36,820 nucleotides of DNA from Flavobacteriales bacterium (GCA_030828175.1 JAURDB010000007.1:1-36820), one strand, 5' to 3'. Positions 16,977 through 26,513 are shown, counted from the first letter of the stretch. A program made the numbers and translations. The notes: generated by a model not told the origin, from the sequence alone.

Positions 16977-19649
16977 ATGTGTCGCAAATTCTTTCTCTCA
17001 ACCCTCGCCCTGTTGGCAATGTCCATGACATTGCATGCGACGCACATTGTGGGGGGAGAGATCAGTTATGAGGATTTGGGAGGAGGTACCTATCGAATTC
17101 GGCTTGTGGTCTATCGGGATTGCGGCCCCGCGAATGCCAATGGGACAGGTTTTGATGATGCGGCTTCCGTCGGCATCTTCAACGCCGCCGGACAATTGAT
17201 CGATGTGGTCAACATCCCCATCTCCTTTCAAAACGTAAGTCAGGTGCCCGTGGTGTTGGAAAATCCCTGTGGGACTCCTCCGCCTTCGGTATGTGTGGAA
17301 CAGGCAGTGTATCAGCAAGTTGTGGAGATCGGTGAGTCCCCGAATGGTTTCACTTTGAGCTATCAACGTTGTTGTCGGAACCCATCCATCATCAATTTGA
17401 CCAATCCCGATGATGCCGGAGCCACTTTCACCACCCAGATTCCGGGTACGAATGTCACGGAAGATGACAACAGCAGTCCCGTATGGAACAGCTTGCCCCC
17501 CGTGGCCTTGTGTGCTGGGTTTGATTTTTTCTTTGACCACAGCGCTGCGGATGCAGATGGAGACAGCCTGGCCTATTCCCTTTGCTCCCCCATGTTTGGC
17601 GGGACCCCCAATGAACCGGCACCCAATCCGCCGAATGGTCCTCCTTACACCGATGTGAATTGGGCACCCGGTTATTCGGCCACCAATCCCATAGATGGAG
17701 ACCCTTCGTTTGAGATTGATCCGGTGACGGGCTTTTTGACAGGCATGCCGACACAGGCCGGGCAGTATGTCATTGGCATCTGTGTTGAGGAGTGGCGCGA
17801 TGGGCAATTGTTGAGCAATTCCAACCGCGATTTTCAATTCAATGTGACGGTCTGTGATCCGAACATCAGTTCCAATGTGGCAGTGCAGACCGGAAGCCAG
17901 CTGTGCATTGGGGAGACGATGGAGTTCCAACAGTTTTCCATCAACGCCACTTTTTTCCATTGGGATTTTGGTGTGCCGGGCATCGACTCTGACACCTCAA
18001 ACTTGGCATTTCCGTCCTTCACGTTTCCTGAGCCGGGGACGTACACGGTGACCCTTGTGGCCAATCCGGGTTGGCCTTGTGCCGATACAAGCGAGGCTGT
18101 TTACGATGTCTTTTCACCTGTCGAACCGGTTCTGGAAGTCACGGGATTCGATTGCTCCTCCGGCACGCCCGTGTTTGACTTTGGCACGACGGAAACCTAC
18201 AATGGTGCGGACTTCGCCTGGGAATTTGGTCCGCAGGCATCCAGCGCTGCAAGCAACTTGGCGGCCCCGGGCGGAATCGGCTTTCCCAGCATCGAGGATG
18301 TGGAAGCGGAGTTGACCATCGTTCAAAACGGATGCGTGGGCGCTGGCATCTTGGATTGGACGCCGCCACCTCCCCCCAATGCCGTCATTGCTCCGCAAGA
18401 GGATTTCTGCACGGGTTTCACGCTTGCATTCGACAACAACAGTGTGGGAGGTGCCTCTTTCATCTGGACTTTTGGTGAGCCGGGAAACGACGATGTGAGC
18501 TATGATGCTTTTCCCACTTGGACCTATGATGGCCCGGGTACCTACGAAGTCCAATTGGTCGCCTTGGCGGAATTTCAATGTCCGGATACCACCACGGAAG
18601 TCTTCGAGGTGGCGTGGTTGCTCGAGCCGTTTTTCGAGACACCCGAGCCGGAGTGCTTCGAGGAGCACAGTTTTGGATTTGAGGTGTTGGGGGTCACCGA
18701 TCCCAATGCCACTTACTCATGGAATTATGCGCCCGGAACCGCAGCCATTGAGGCCGGCCCATTGCTGCAAGGGTTGTCCTTCCCCGAGCCCGGAGTCTAT
18801 ACCGTGGAAGTAGTGGTGACGGCGGAAGGATGCGAAAGGGATTATGAGACAGAGGTGGAGGTCCTGTCCGACCCTTCCATTGCTTTTGACGGAGGCCCGG
18901 TATCGGGCTGTCCTCCCCTGCCCGTGAGTTTTGCGAACTACTCCCAAACGGAGACTGCGGCGAGTTACACTTGGTATTTCGGCGATGGCTCTTCTTCCAA
19001 TGCGGTGAACCCCACGCACATTTATGCATTGCCCGGTGACTACACCGTTACACTGGAGATGTCGACCTCGGGCTATTGCGTGCAGGAGTTGGCTTCGGTC
19101 CAGACGGCTTTCGTGCAAGTACTTCCGGTGCCGACGGCCGATTTTTTGATGGAACCCACCCTCGTGGACATCCTTGAACCGGTGGTTCAATACCAGGACT
19201 TGAGCAGCGGTGCGGTGCAGCATTACTACAACTTCGGTGATGGCGGATCCTCCACCGATGCGTCGGGTACATATGTATTTCAGGGCGCTGGCGTGTTTGA
19301 CGTGACACAGACTGTAATCAACGAGTATGGCTGCGTCGCAACGGCACAAGGCGAAGTGGGCGTCAATGGAACGCTGTTCTATGCCCCCAACACCTTCACA
19401 CCCAACAACGACGGGATCAATGACCGATGGATACCGACCACTACGGGCTTGTCGGCCTATCACTGCAAGGTCTACAACCGTTGGGGTGAGTTGGTATTTG
19501 AGACGGAGGATGCCGCGGAGGGTTGGTTGGGCAATGCCCGGAACGGTGATCATTATGCACCCGATGGCATCTACCTGTATGAGGTTTATCTGGAGGACCA
19601 GCTGAGGATTCCCTTCACCTATTCCGGCAGAATTCAACTGGTCCGGTGA
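16977..19649 (+). CDS. PKD-repeat surface protein with gliding-motility-associated (T9SS type B) C-terminal domain
   Basis: Signal peptide MCRKFFLSTLALLAMSMTLHA; PKD motifs (YTWYFGDGSSS...YTVTLE); C-terminal YAPNTFTPNNDGINDRW...VYNRWGELVFETED...DGIYLYEVYLED. Confidence 0.93.
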   Translation: MCRKFFLSTLALLAMSMTLHATHIVGGEISYEDLGGGTYRIRLVVYRDCGPANANGTGFDDAASVGIFNAAGQLIDVVNIPISFQNVSQVPVVLENPCGTPPPSVCVEQAVYQQVVEIGESPNGFTLSYQRCCRNPSIINLTNPDDAGATFTTQIPGTNVTEDDNSSPVWNSLPPVALCAGFDFFFDHSAADADGDSLAYSLCSPMFGGTPNEPAPNPPNGPPYTDVNWAPGYSATNPIDGDPSFEIDPVTGFLTGMPTQAGQYVIGICVEEWRDGQLLSNSNRDFQFNVTVCDPNISSNVAVQTGSQLCIGETMEFQQFSINATFFHWDFGVPGIDSDTSNLAFPSFTFPEPGTYTVTLVANPGWPCADTSEAVYDVFSPVEPVLEVTGFDCSSGTPVFDFGTTETYNGADFAWEFGPQASSAASNLAAPGGIGFPSIEDVEAELTIVQNGCVGAGILDWTPPPPPNAVIAPQEDFCTGFTLAFDNNSVGGASFIWTFGEPGNDDVSYDAFPTWTYDGPGTYEVQLVALAEFQCPDTTTEVFEVAWLLEPFFETPEPECFEEHSFGFEVLGVTDPNATYSWNYAPGTAAIEAGPLLQGLSFPEPGVYTVEVVVTAEGCERDYETEVEVLSDPSIAFDGGPVSGCPPLPVSFANYSQTETAASYTWYFGDGSSSNAVNPTHIYALPGDYTVTLEMSTSGYCVQELASVQTAFVQVLPVPTADFLMEPTLVDILEPVVQYQDLSSGAVQHYYNFGDGGSSTDASGTYVFQGAGVFDVTQTVINEYGCVATAQGEVGVNGTLFYAPNTFTPNNDGINDRWIPTTTGLSAYHCKVYNRWGELVFETEDAAEGWLGNARNGDHYAPDGIYLYEVYLEDQLRIPFTYSGRIQLVR

Positions 19650-19693
19650 GGCCGTTTGGGATTCTGCTTACCTTTTCCACACAAATCGGAGTT

Positions 19694-20065
19694 ATGGAAG
19701 GCGATCGCAATCAATCGAGTTGGGGTAGAAATGACCGGCGTGAGGAGGACGTACATACCATTGCCGTCAAGGCAGGTAAGCGCACGTATTTCTTTGATAT
19801 CCGAGCGACCCGGGCCAAGGACCTCTATCTGACAATCACGGAGAGCAAGCGGCAGACGCACGCCTCTGGAGAGGTTTCCTACACCAAGCACAAGCTTTTT
19901 CTGTACAAGGAAGACTTTGAGAAGTTCAGTGATGGCTTGCGCGATTCGTTGGACAAAATCTCGGAATTGCAGGGCACCGACGGCTTCCAATCCGGTGAAC
20001 ACAACGGTCCGCTTGACAGCGAACTGGACAGCAGCGGCGAAGACGTCGATTTCGACACGTTGTGA
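19694..20065 (+). CDS. DUF3276 / PUR-domain nucleic-acid-binding protein
   Basis: VHTIAVKAGKRTYFFDIRATRAKDLYLTITESKRQ...HKLFLYKEDFEKFSDGLRDSLDKI matches the bacterial PUR-family pattern. Confidence 0.88.
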   Translation: MEGDRNQSSWGRNDRREEDVHTIAVKAGKRTYFFDIRATRAKDLYLTITESKRQTHASGEVSYTKHKLFLYKEDFEKFSDGLRDSLDKISELQGTDGFQSGEHNGPLDSELDSSGEDVDFDTL

Positions 20066-20135
20066 GTTTCCCTGGCCTCACTGCGGTGGGGTTTCGTGTG
20101 GATAAATCGCAGCCTCCAAGGGGGTGGCCCCCGGT

Positions 20136-20143
20136 TATATTTG
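20136..20143 (+). promoter_or_regulatory. Bacteroidota-type -7 promoter element TATATTTG upstream of the UPF0173-parAB operon
   Basis: Exact match to TAnnTTTG, 12 nt before ATG 20156. Confidence 0.5.
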
Positions 20144-20155
20144 AGGTTCCCACTC

Positions 20156-20854
20156 ATGGACCTCACATTCCTTGGACATAGCTGTTTTCTCTTGGTTTCA
20201 GGGGACGTGCGCGTCGTGGTGGACCCTTTCATCTCATCCAATCCATTGGCGGAAGGTGTGAATTTGGATGCACTGGATCCCTCCCATGTTTTGCTCACGC
20301 ACGGACATGAGGACCATGTGGCCGATGCGGAAGCCTTGTTGCGCTCCAGTGGGGCTGAGTTGATTGCGCCTTACGAAGTGGCTACCTGGTTTGGAGCCAT
20401 GGGAATGGAACGCATTCGTCCAATCAATCCTGGGGCAGACTTTGAGATCCAGGAAGGCAGCTCCAGCTGCAGACTCCGGGTGGTGGGGGCTGTACATTCC
20501 TCAACCTTGCCGGACGGCACGCCAGGAGGTGTGGCTTGCGGGTACATTCTCGAAGGAAGTGGCGTTCGCGTCTACCATGCAGGCGATACGGACCTCTCCA
20601 TGGAGATGGAGTTGATCGGAAGATTCTGGACGCCGGATTGGTCCATTCTCCCCATTGGTGGCACTTTCACCATGGGGTACGTGGATGTTCCCGCTGCCAT
20701 GCAAATGTTGCAATGCCGAAATGTCGTCGGTATGCATTACGATACATTCCCTCCCATTTCCATAGACAAGGAAAAGGCTTTGCGCACCGTTGAGGAAGCA
20801 GGAGGAGCATTGTTGCTCCCCGAAGTGGGCAAGGGATTCAAAATGAAAAAATGA
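20156..20854 (+). CDS. UPF0173 metal-dependent hydrolase (MBL fold)
   Basis: TFLGHSCFLLVSGDVRVVVDPF, LLTHGHEDHVADAEALL, YHAGDTDLSMEMELIG, PIGGTFTMGYVDV. Confidence 0.93.
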   Translation: MDLTFLGHSCFLLVSGDVRVVVDPFISSNPLAEGVNLDALDPSHVLLTHGHEDHVADAEALLRSSGAELIAPYEVATWFGAMGMERIRPINPGADFEIQEGSSSCRLRVVGAVHSSTLPDGTPGGVACGYILEGSGVRVYHAGDTDLSMEMELIGRFWTPDWSILPIGGTFTMGYVDVPAAMQMLQCRNVVGMHYDTFPPISIDKEKALRTVEEAGGALLLPEVGKGFKMKK

Positions 20855-21711
20855 CCATGGGCAAAATCATCGCCATAGCAAACCAAAAAGGCGGCGTGGG
20901 CAAGACCACGACTGCCATCAACCTCGGTGCGAGCCTGGGAGCATTGGAGTACAGGACCCTTCTGGTGGATGCGGATCCACAGGCCAACTCGAGCTCGGGT
21001 GTGGGTGTGGATCCGAAATCGGTGGAGACCGGAACCTACCAGTGCCTGGTGGAGGGAACGGAAGCCAAGGCTGCCATTGTGGAAACGGGCAACCCGAACC
21101 TTTGGCTCCTCCCCTCCCACATCGACCTCGTTGGCGCAGAAATCGAGTTGATCAGTGAACCTGAAAGGGAACGCAGAATGCGTGCGGCGTTGGAGCCGTT
21201 GCGCGAAGACTTTGACTTCATTCTGATTGACTGTTCTCCTTCTCTGGGTCTGATCACCTTGAATGCTTTGACTGCGGCGGACAGTGTGGTCATACCGGTA
21301 CAGTGCGAGTATTTCGCCTTGGAGGGGTTGGGTAAGTTGCTCAACACCATCAAAATTGTGCAGGGCGGACTGAATCCGGAGCTGGGGATTGAGGGCATTC
21401 TGCTGACGATGTATGACACCCGGCTCAGGTTGTCGAATCAGGTGGTGGAAGAAGTGCGGATGCACTTCCGTGACATGGTGTTCGACACCTTGATTCACCG
21501 CAATACCCGCCTCGGTGAGGCGCCGAGTCATGGAGAAACCATCGTGATGCACGATGCCACCTGTAAGGGGGCCATCAACTACCTGAACCTGGCGCGGGAA
21601 ATCCTTCAGAAGAACGACCTCACGAAATTGCCCAATGCCGAGAAGTTCATCGATGCCGATGCTGGAATCGCTGCAGCGGGAACCGCGGAAGGTGCGGTAG
21701 GATTGAACTGA
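20851..21711 (+). CDS. parA: Chromosome-partitioning ATPase ParA/Soj
   Basis: MGKIIAIANQKGGVGKTTTAINLGASL deviant Walker A; LVDADPQANSSSG; IDCSPSLGLITLNAL. Confidence 0.96.
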   Translation: MTMGKIIAIANQKGGVGKTTTAINLGASLGALEYRTLLVDADPQANSSSGVGVDPKSVETGTYQCLVEGTEAKAAIVETGNPNLWLLPSHIDLVGAEIELISEPERERRMRAALEPLREDFDFILIDCSPSLGLITLNALTAADSVVIPVQCEYFALEGLGKLLNTIKIVQGGLNPELGIEGILLTMYDTRLRLSNQVVEEVRMHFRDMVFDTLIHRNTRLGEAPSHGETIVMHDATCKGAINYLNLAREILQKNDLTKLPNAEKFIDADAGIAAAGTAEGAVGLN

Positions 21712-21724
21712 GGGGAAGGACGTG

Positions 21725-22672
21725 ATGTCGAAGAATTCAAAAAAGCCCGCTTTGGGACGAGGTTTGGGCGCTTTGCTGGATGCCCAGCAGGCCGGACGCT
21801 CGGGCAAGTCTGTGCCTTTTGAGGAAGGCAGGGAAGCGCCTCCGACCTCGGCAGCAGGTGAACCAGCCATAGACATGGCAGGAAGGGTGGCACTGTTGCC
21901 CATTTCCGCCATTGAGGCCAACCCGGATCAGCCAAGGCGCACTTTTGAGCCTTTTGCGCTCGAGGAATTGGCGGACAGCATCCGGACGTTGGGCATCATC
22001 CAACCGCTGACGGTGCGCAGAAAGAGTGCGGCCAAATACCAATTGATTTCGGGTGAACGGCGATTCCGGGCATCCCAGATTGCAGGATTGGACCAGGTTC
22101 CCGCCTATGTTCGGGAGGCCAACGACCAGGAAATGCTGGAAATGGCCTTGGTCGAGAACATACAGCGGGAGGATTTGGATGCGATCGAGGTCGCCATCAG
22201 TTTTCGGCGTCTCATGGAGGAGTGTTCGCTGACGCAGGAAGAGCTGGCGGCTCGGGTCGGAAAGCAACGTTCGACGGTGGCGAATTACATCCGATTGTTG
22301 GGTTTGCCTGCCGATGTTCAGCAGTCGGTGGCAACGGGACACCTCAGCTTCGGTCACGCGCGTGTATTGGCAGGTTTGCAGGAGCCGAAGAACCAAAAGG
22401 CATTGTTCCGTCGCATTCTCGAGAAGGGGCTCAATGTGCGACAAACCGAACGAGAGGCCAGTGAGATGCTGGGGCGGAAGCCATCACGCAAAACGGTGCG
22501 TGCAGCGGCCTTGAGTTTGCAGATGCAAACCATGCGGGCCCATTTGCGGAGTCGTTTTGGGGGTCGTTCTCTCGAAGTGAAGGCCCGGGAAGATGGAGCG
22601 GGTCGGATTGAGTTGTATTTCGAGGACGCGGAGGACTTGCAGCAGCTGATGGACGAACTCGGGGCCCGTTGA
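21725..22672 (+). CDS. parB: ParB/Spo0J family partition protein
   Basis: GRGLGALL, PNPDQPR-like motif (EANPDQPRRTFEP), YQLISGERRFRAS, ALVENIQREDLDAIE, HTH SLTQEELAARVGKQRSTVANYIRLL. Confidence 0.96.
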   Translation: MSKNSKKPALGRGLGALLDAQQAGRSGKSVPFEEGREAPPTSAAGEPAIDMAGRVALLPISAIEANPDQPRRTFEPFALEELADSIRTLGIIQPLTVRRKSAAKYQLISGERRFRASQIAGLDQVPAYVREANDQEMLEMALVENIQREDLDAIEVAISFRRLMEECSLTQEELAARVGKQRSTVANYIRLLGLPADVQQSVATGHLSFGHARVLAGLQEPKNQKALFRRILEKGLNVRQTEREASEMLGRKPSRKTVRAAALSLQMQTMRAHLRSRFGGRSLEVKAREDGAGRIELYFEDAEDLQQLMDELGAR

Positions 22673-23229
22673 TGGACTTCCGGTGTTGCCTTTTGTTGCT
22701 GTTGGGTGGGTTGTCTGCAGGGCCATGTCAGGCGCAGAGCCTGGAAACGATGGAAGGCCGCAGGGAACGCATCGCGCGTACCACAAGACACAGCGCTCTC
22801 ATCCCGGGTTGGGGCCAGATTGACAACGGAAAATGGTGGAAAGTACCCATCGTCTACGGTGCGCTGGGAGTGAGCGGATATTTCATTCAATGGGAGGGCG
22901 GTCAGTACAAGGAGTATCGGGACGGATACAGAGCCATGACCGATGACGATCCCGAGACGGTCTATGTGACCCAGTTCAATGCCCAGCAGGTATTGGATCG
23001 CCGGGACTTCCACCGCTCCAATCTGGAGCAGTCCATTCTCACTTTTGCCCTTCTCTGGGGTGCGCAGGTGGTAGATGCTCATGTGGACGCCCACCTGTTC
23101 GGTTTTGATGTTTCTGAGGACCTGGGCTTTGTTCCCGGGACGGGCCCTGTGATGGGCTTGCGCCTGACACGTTTCCTGGATTGCAACCGAGGGTCGGGGT
23201 CCTGCATCCAGCCAAAGACAAAGCGATGA
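22672..23229 (+). CDS. DUF5683-family protein
   Basis: Signal peptide, ALIPGWGQIDNGKWWKVPIVYGALGVSGYFI; position between parB and dapB. Confidence 0.85.
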   Translation: MDFRCCLLLLLGGLSAGPCQAQSLETMEGRRERIARTTRHSALIPGWGQIDNGKWWKVPIVYGALGVSGYFIQWEGGQYKEYRDGYRAMTDDDPETVYVTQFNAQQVLDRRDFHRSNLEQSILTFALLWGAQVVDAHVDAHLFGFDVSEDLGFVPGTGPVMGLRLTRFLDCNRGSGSCIQPKTKR

Positions 23230-23903
23230 GATTGTTGGTGATTGGAGACGGTCGAATGGGGCGGGCTGTCATGGCTGCTGCGGAAGAGATGGGCCATGAG
23301 GTGGTAGGCTGTCTCGGAAGAGAAGGGTTCTCCCAGGCCCAATGGCCGGATGCAGATGTGGCCATTGAATTCACGGCTCCGGAGAGCGCCCTGGATGTGT
23401 TTGCGGCTTGCAGGAAAAGAGGGGTCCCCTTGGTCAGTGGGACCACAGGTTGGGAAGCGCATTGGATGGAGGTAGAACGCGCTGCCGTGGCGTCCCGTCA
23501 TCGGATGGTGTGGTCTTCGAATTTTTCCGTGGGAGTATATCTCTTCCGGAAAGCATTGCGCCATGTCGCAGACGTCATGAAGGAGCAATCGGACTATGTG
23601 CCGTCCGTTCACGAGGTGCACCACACGGGAAAGAAGGATGCACCCAGCGGAACCGCCAAAACCCTCCAGGGCGATTTGGCGTCCATGGGGCTGGGCCAGG
23701 TTTCCGTGACCGCCGAGCGCATAGCGGGCGTGCCGGGGACGCACACTGTGGAGTGGCACGGGCCGATAGACGCGGTGCAGCTGACGCACCATGCCCGCGG
23801 ACGCAGTGGTTTTGCCCGGGGAGCCGTGCAGGCAGCCGAATGGTTGATGAAGTTCCAGCCATCCGAGTGCACCATATTCGGCATGGATGACGTTTGGGGG
23901 TGA
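23226..23903 (+). CDS. dapB: 4-hydroxy-tetrahydrodipicolinate reductase
   Basis: LLVIGDGRMGRAV, VSGTTGW, SNFSVGV, EVHHTGKKDAPSGTAKTL. Confidence 0.95.
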   Translation: MRLLVIGDGRMGRAVMAAAEEMGHEVVGCLGREGFSQAQWPDADVAIEFTAPESALDVFAACRKRGVPLVSGTTGWEAHWMEVERAAVASRHRMVWSSNFSVGVYLFRKALRHVADVMKEQSDYVPSVHEVHHTGKKDAPSGTAKTLQGDLASMGLGQVSVTAERIAGVPGTHTVEWHGPIDAVQLTHHARGRSGFARGAVQAAEWLMKFQPSECTIFGMDDVWG

Positions 23904-23942
23904 TATTGCACGCTCTTTGAATCCTGAGTCCTTTTTCGCCCC

Positions 23943-25529
23943 ATGAATCTTCCTTTGATTCTGTTGCTCGCTTTGCCGTTGGTACACATGGCCGTTTTGC
24001 CGCGCCTCTTTGCCCGCGCGGGATTGACCGCTTGGCATGGATATGTGCCCGGCTTGAATTACTGGACCTTGCTGACCATGCTCAAGCGGCCCAAGCATTG
24101 GATCGTCCCTTTGCTGTTTCCGGGCCCCAACCTGTTGATGGTTTCCATTCTTCACGTGGAAATGGGCATTGCGTTCGGCAAGAGGTCCACTGCGGAGCAA
24201 TGGTGGTTCGGGGCCCTGCCCTGGCTGGCCCTGCCGCGATTGGTTTTTGCCGATGGTTCGGCTTTTGTCGGCCCCCGGGATTGGTCCAAGGTGAAAAAGG
24301 GAATGATGCGGGAATGGGGAGAAGCCATCCTGTGGGCAACGGTTGTCGCCTCTTTGATTCGAGGATATGTCTTTGAGGCTTTCACCATTCCTACCGCCTC
24401 GATGGAAGACAGCATGCTGGTGGGCGATTACCTCGTGGTGAGCAAGATGAGCTATGGTCCGAAGGTGCCGGAGACCCCCCTCTCCCTTCCCTTCGTGCAC
24501 AATGCGATTCCAGGAACGAATCTGAACAAGAGTTACCTGGAATGGGTCAAGATTCCCTATTCCCGGCTTCCGGGATTCGGCGAGGTGGACCGCTACGATG
24601 CCGTGGTCTTCAATTTCCCGAACGGCGATTCCATTGTGGTGGACCCCTACCTCGCAGGGCACGATTACCACGCCTTGATTCGGCAGCGTGCGATTGGATT
24701 TGCCGGTGGGGATCCGGTTGCCTTTGAGGCGGATCGTGAGCGCTACAATGCGATGTCCCGGAAGGATTGGCAACGAACCCATGGAATCAAGGCTCGCCCC
24801 ATCGACAAGAAGGAGCACTATGTAAAGCGCTGCGTTGGACTGCCAGGTGAGGATTTGGCCATCGTCGACCGGCAATTGATGATCGATGGAGTGGTGGTGG
24901 AATCTCCACCGGGGTTGCAATACAACTACCTCGTCCGTCTCAAGCGCGAGGCAGACCTCAGGGCCATTCGCGAGCGTTTGGGGCTGACAGACATCGACAT
25001 CCAAGGCAAAGGCGGCGGCGGAACCTATTTCATGGCCTTGCGCGATGACGAAGTTCAATTGCTCGAGGAAGGTGGGCTTGTTGCGGACATTCAGCCCATG
25101 GACGTAACCTCCCGAAGGGGGACCCTGGACATGTATCCCAACACCAACAAGTTTGACTTTGCGAGTTGGGACCTGGACAATTACGGCCCCATCCACCTGC
25201 CCAAAGCCGGCGAGACGATCGCGCTGACTCCGCGGAACGTGGTGCTTTACCGAAGGGTGATCACGGCATACGAGGGACACGATCTGCGGGTGGACGGAGA
25301 TGTGGTCATGCTCGATGGTTTGCCGGCCACCGAGTATACCTTTCAACAAGGTTATTACTGGCTGATGGGGGACAATCGGCACAGTTCTGCGGACAGCCGC
25401 TATTGGGGTTTTGTACCCGAGGACCATGTTGTGGGCCGCGCGTCCTTCACTTGGTTCAGCAAAATGAACGAAGCACAACATGGGGAGTCGGGCATTCGCT
25501 GGGACCGCATGTTCAAGGCGGTCAAGTGA
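23943..25529 (+). CDS. lepB: Signal peptidase I (long Bacteroidota type)
   Basis: IPTASMEDSMLVGDYLVVSKMSYG, KEHYVKRCVGLPGEDL, YYWLMGDNRHSSADSRYWGFVPEDHVVG. Confidence 0.95.
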   Translation: MNLPLILLLALPLVHMAVLPRLFARAGLTAWHGYVPGLNYWTLLTMLKRPKHWIVPLLFPGPNLLMVSILHVEMGIAFGKRSTAEQWWFGALPWLALPRLVFADGSAFVGPRDWSKVKKGMMREWGEAILWATVVASLIRGYVFEAFTIPTASMEDSMLVGDYLVVSKMSYGPKVPETPLSLPFVHNAIPGTNLNKSYLEWVKIPYSRLPGFGEVDRYDAVVFNFPNGDSIVVDPYLAGHDYHALIRQRAIGFAGGDPVAFEADRERYNAMSRKDWQRTHGIKARPIDKKEHYVKRCVGLPGEDLAIVDRQLMIDGVVVESPPGLQYNYLVRLKREADLRAIRERLGLTDIDIQGKGGGGTYFMALRDDEVQLLEEGGLVADIQPMDVTSRRGTLDMYPNTNKFDFASWDLDNYGPIHLPKAGETIALTPRNVVLYRRVITAYEGHDLRVDGDVVMLDGLPATEYTFQQGYYWLMGDNRHSSADSRYWGFVPEDHVVGRASFTWFSKMNEAQHGESGIRWDRMFKAVK

Positions 25530-26158
25530 CAACTGGAGTCGTTCTTCTGCCCCTGTGTCCTTTTCCTCCCCTTCCATGGTGGTCCCTTGCCCTGATGGAA
25601 GAGGCCCGAGTGGATGCTTTTGAGCATTATCAAAAAAGAACCTTCCGAAACCGGGTCACGCTGATGACGTCGGTTGGAATTCAAACCTGGACGCTTCCTG
25701 TGGAGCGCCGAGGAGGCCTTCCTCGCTCCCAGGATGAGACGCTGCGGATCATGGATGGGTCAGGTCGGAAAGCATGGCAGGCCATGCGAACGGCATACGG
25801 AAGGGCGCCTTTTTTTGAAGAGATGGCCGAAGGGCTGGAGTCTGTCTTCCTGTCGAGGGCCGACACCCTCGGAGCTTGGAACCGCGAGACCCTTCGCTGG
25901 ACAGCGGATTGGTTGGGCGTCTCGGTTCCAAAGGATGCAGAATGCGCATCGGCAGGTCGTTCAGAACATGCCTATGCACCATCCGAAGGAAGGCCCGCCT
26001 CCTTCAAGGTGGAAGGGTGGTCCCATGTGTGGGATGATCGGCACAAAGACATCCCCTATGCTTCGCTGAGCATGGTGGACGCCCTGCTTCATTTGGGACC
26101 GGAAGCAGCCCGAAGGATTACTCGGAATCCACGGAGTGGATTTCCGCGTCCAGAATGA
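25526..26158 (+). CDS. WbqC-like family protein
   Basis: LLPLCPFPPLPWWSLAL...VDAFEHYQKRTFRNRVTLMTSVGIQTWTLPV; GTG start overlaps the lepB stop (GTGA). Confidence 0.82.
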   Translation: MTTGVVLLPLCPFPPLPWWSLALMEEARVDAFEHYQKRTFRNRVTLMTSVGIQTWTLPVERRGGLPRSQDETLRIMDGSGRKAWQAMRTAYGRAPFFEEMAEGLESVFLSRADTLGAWNRETLRWTADWLGVSVPKDAECASAGRSEHAYAPSEGRPASFKVEGWSHVWDDRHKDIPYASLSMVDALLHLGPEAARRITRNPRSGFPRPE

Positions 26159-26423
26159 CGTCCAGGACGGAGATGCGCTGGTCCTCCACCAGATAGTAGA
26201 TGCGGTGGTTGTGAGCGAGAACGCTTCGGATGTCCCCCGAAACCGAATCAAACCGCGCTTTTCGTGAATCTCCGGGCGCCGCGTTGCGTCCGAGGTCCCG
26301 GATGCGGGACAGCATTTCGTCCTTGGCCTTTTCAGCGCCAATGAGCGAAGCGCCTTGCAAGTGGCGAATGATCCTCTCCATGGCGTTCACTGCCCGGTCG
26401 GCGATGATGACGTTTCTGTTCAC
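26118..26423 (-). CDS. RelE/ParE-superfamily toxin-like protein (no partner antitoxin seen)
   Basis: VNRNVIIADRAVNAMERIIRHLQ...SGDIRSVLAHNHRIYYLVEDQRISVLDVILDA fits the RelE/ParE fold pattern. GTG at 26423 is the likely start; the ORF extends to 26450. Confidence 0.75.
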   Translation of the reverse strand: MNRNVIIADRAVNAMERIIRHLQGASLIGAEKAKDEMLSRIRDLGRNAAPGDSRKARFDSVSGDIRSVLAHNHRIYYLVEDQRISVLDVILDAEIHSVDSE

Positions 26424-26501
26424 GTGCGAAAGATCGCCCGGCGTGCACAAAGGCGCACATAAATCAGCTGGGATGCAGATGAATTCGGGTCACGCCCCCC
26501 C

Positions 26502-26509
26502 TACTTTTG
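26502..26509 (+). promoter_or_regulatory. Bacteroidota-type -7 promoter element TACTTTTG upstream of gcvT
   Basis: Exact match to TAnnTTTG with only 4 nt before ATG 26514. Confidence 0.5.
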
Positions 26510-26513
26510 GTCC

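Noticed and set aside
23079-25577. 832-aa minus-strand ORF over DUF5683/dapB/lepB
   Set aside because: Antisense to three well-supported genes; H/P/R-rich with no domain. It arises from codon bias in GC-rich genes.
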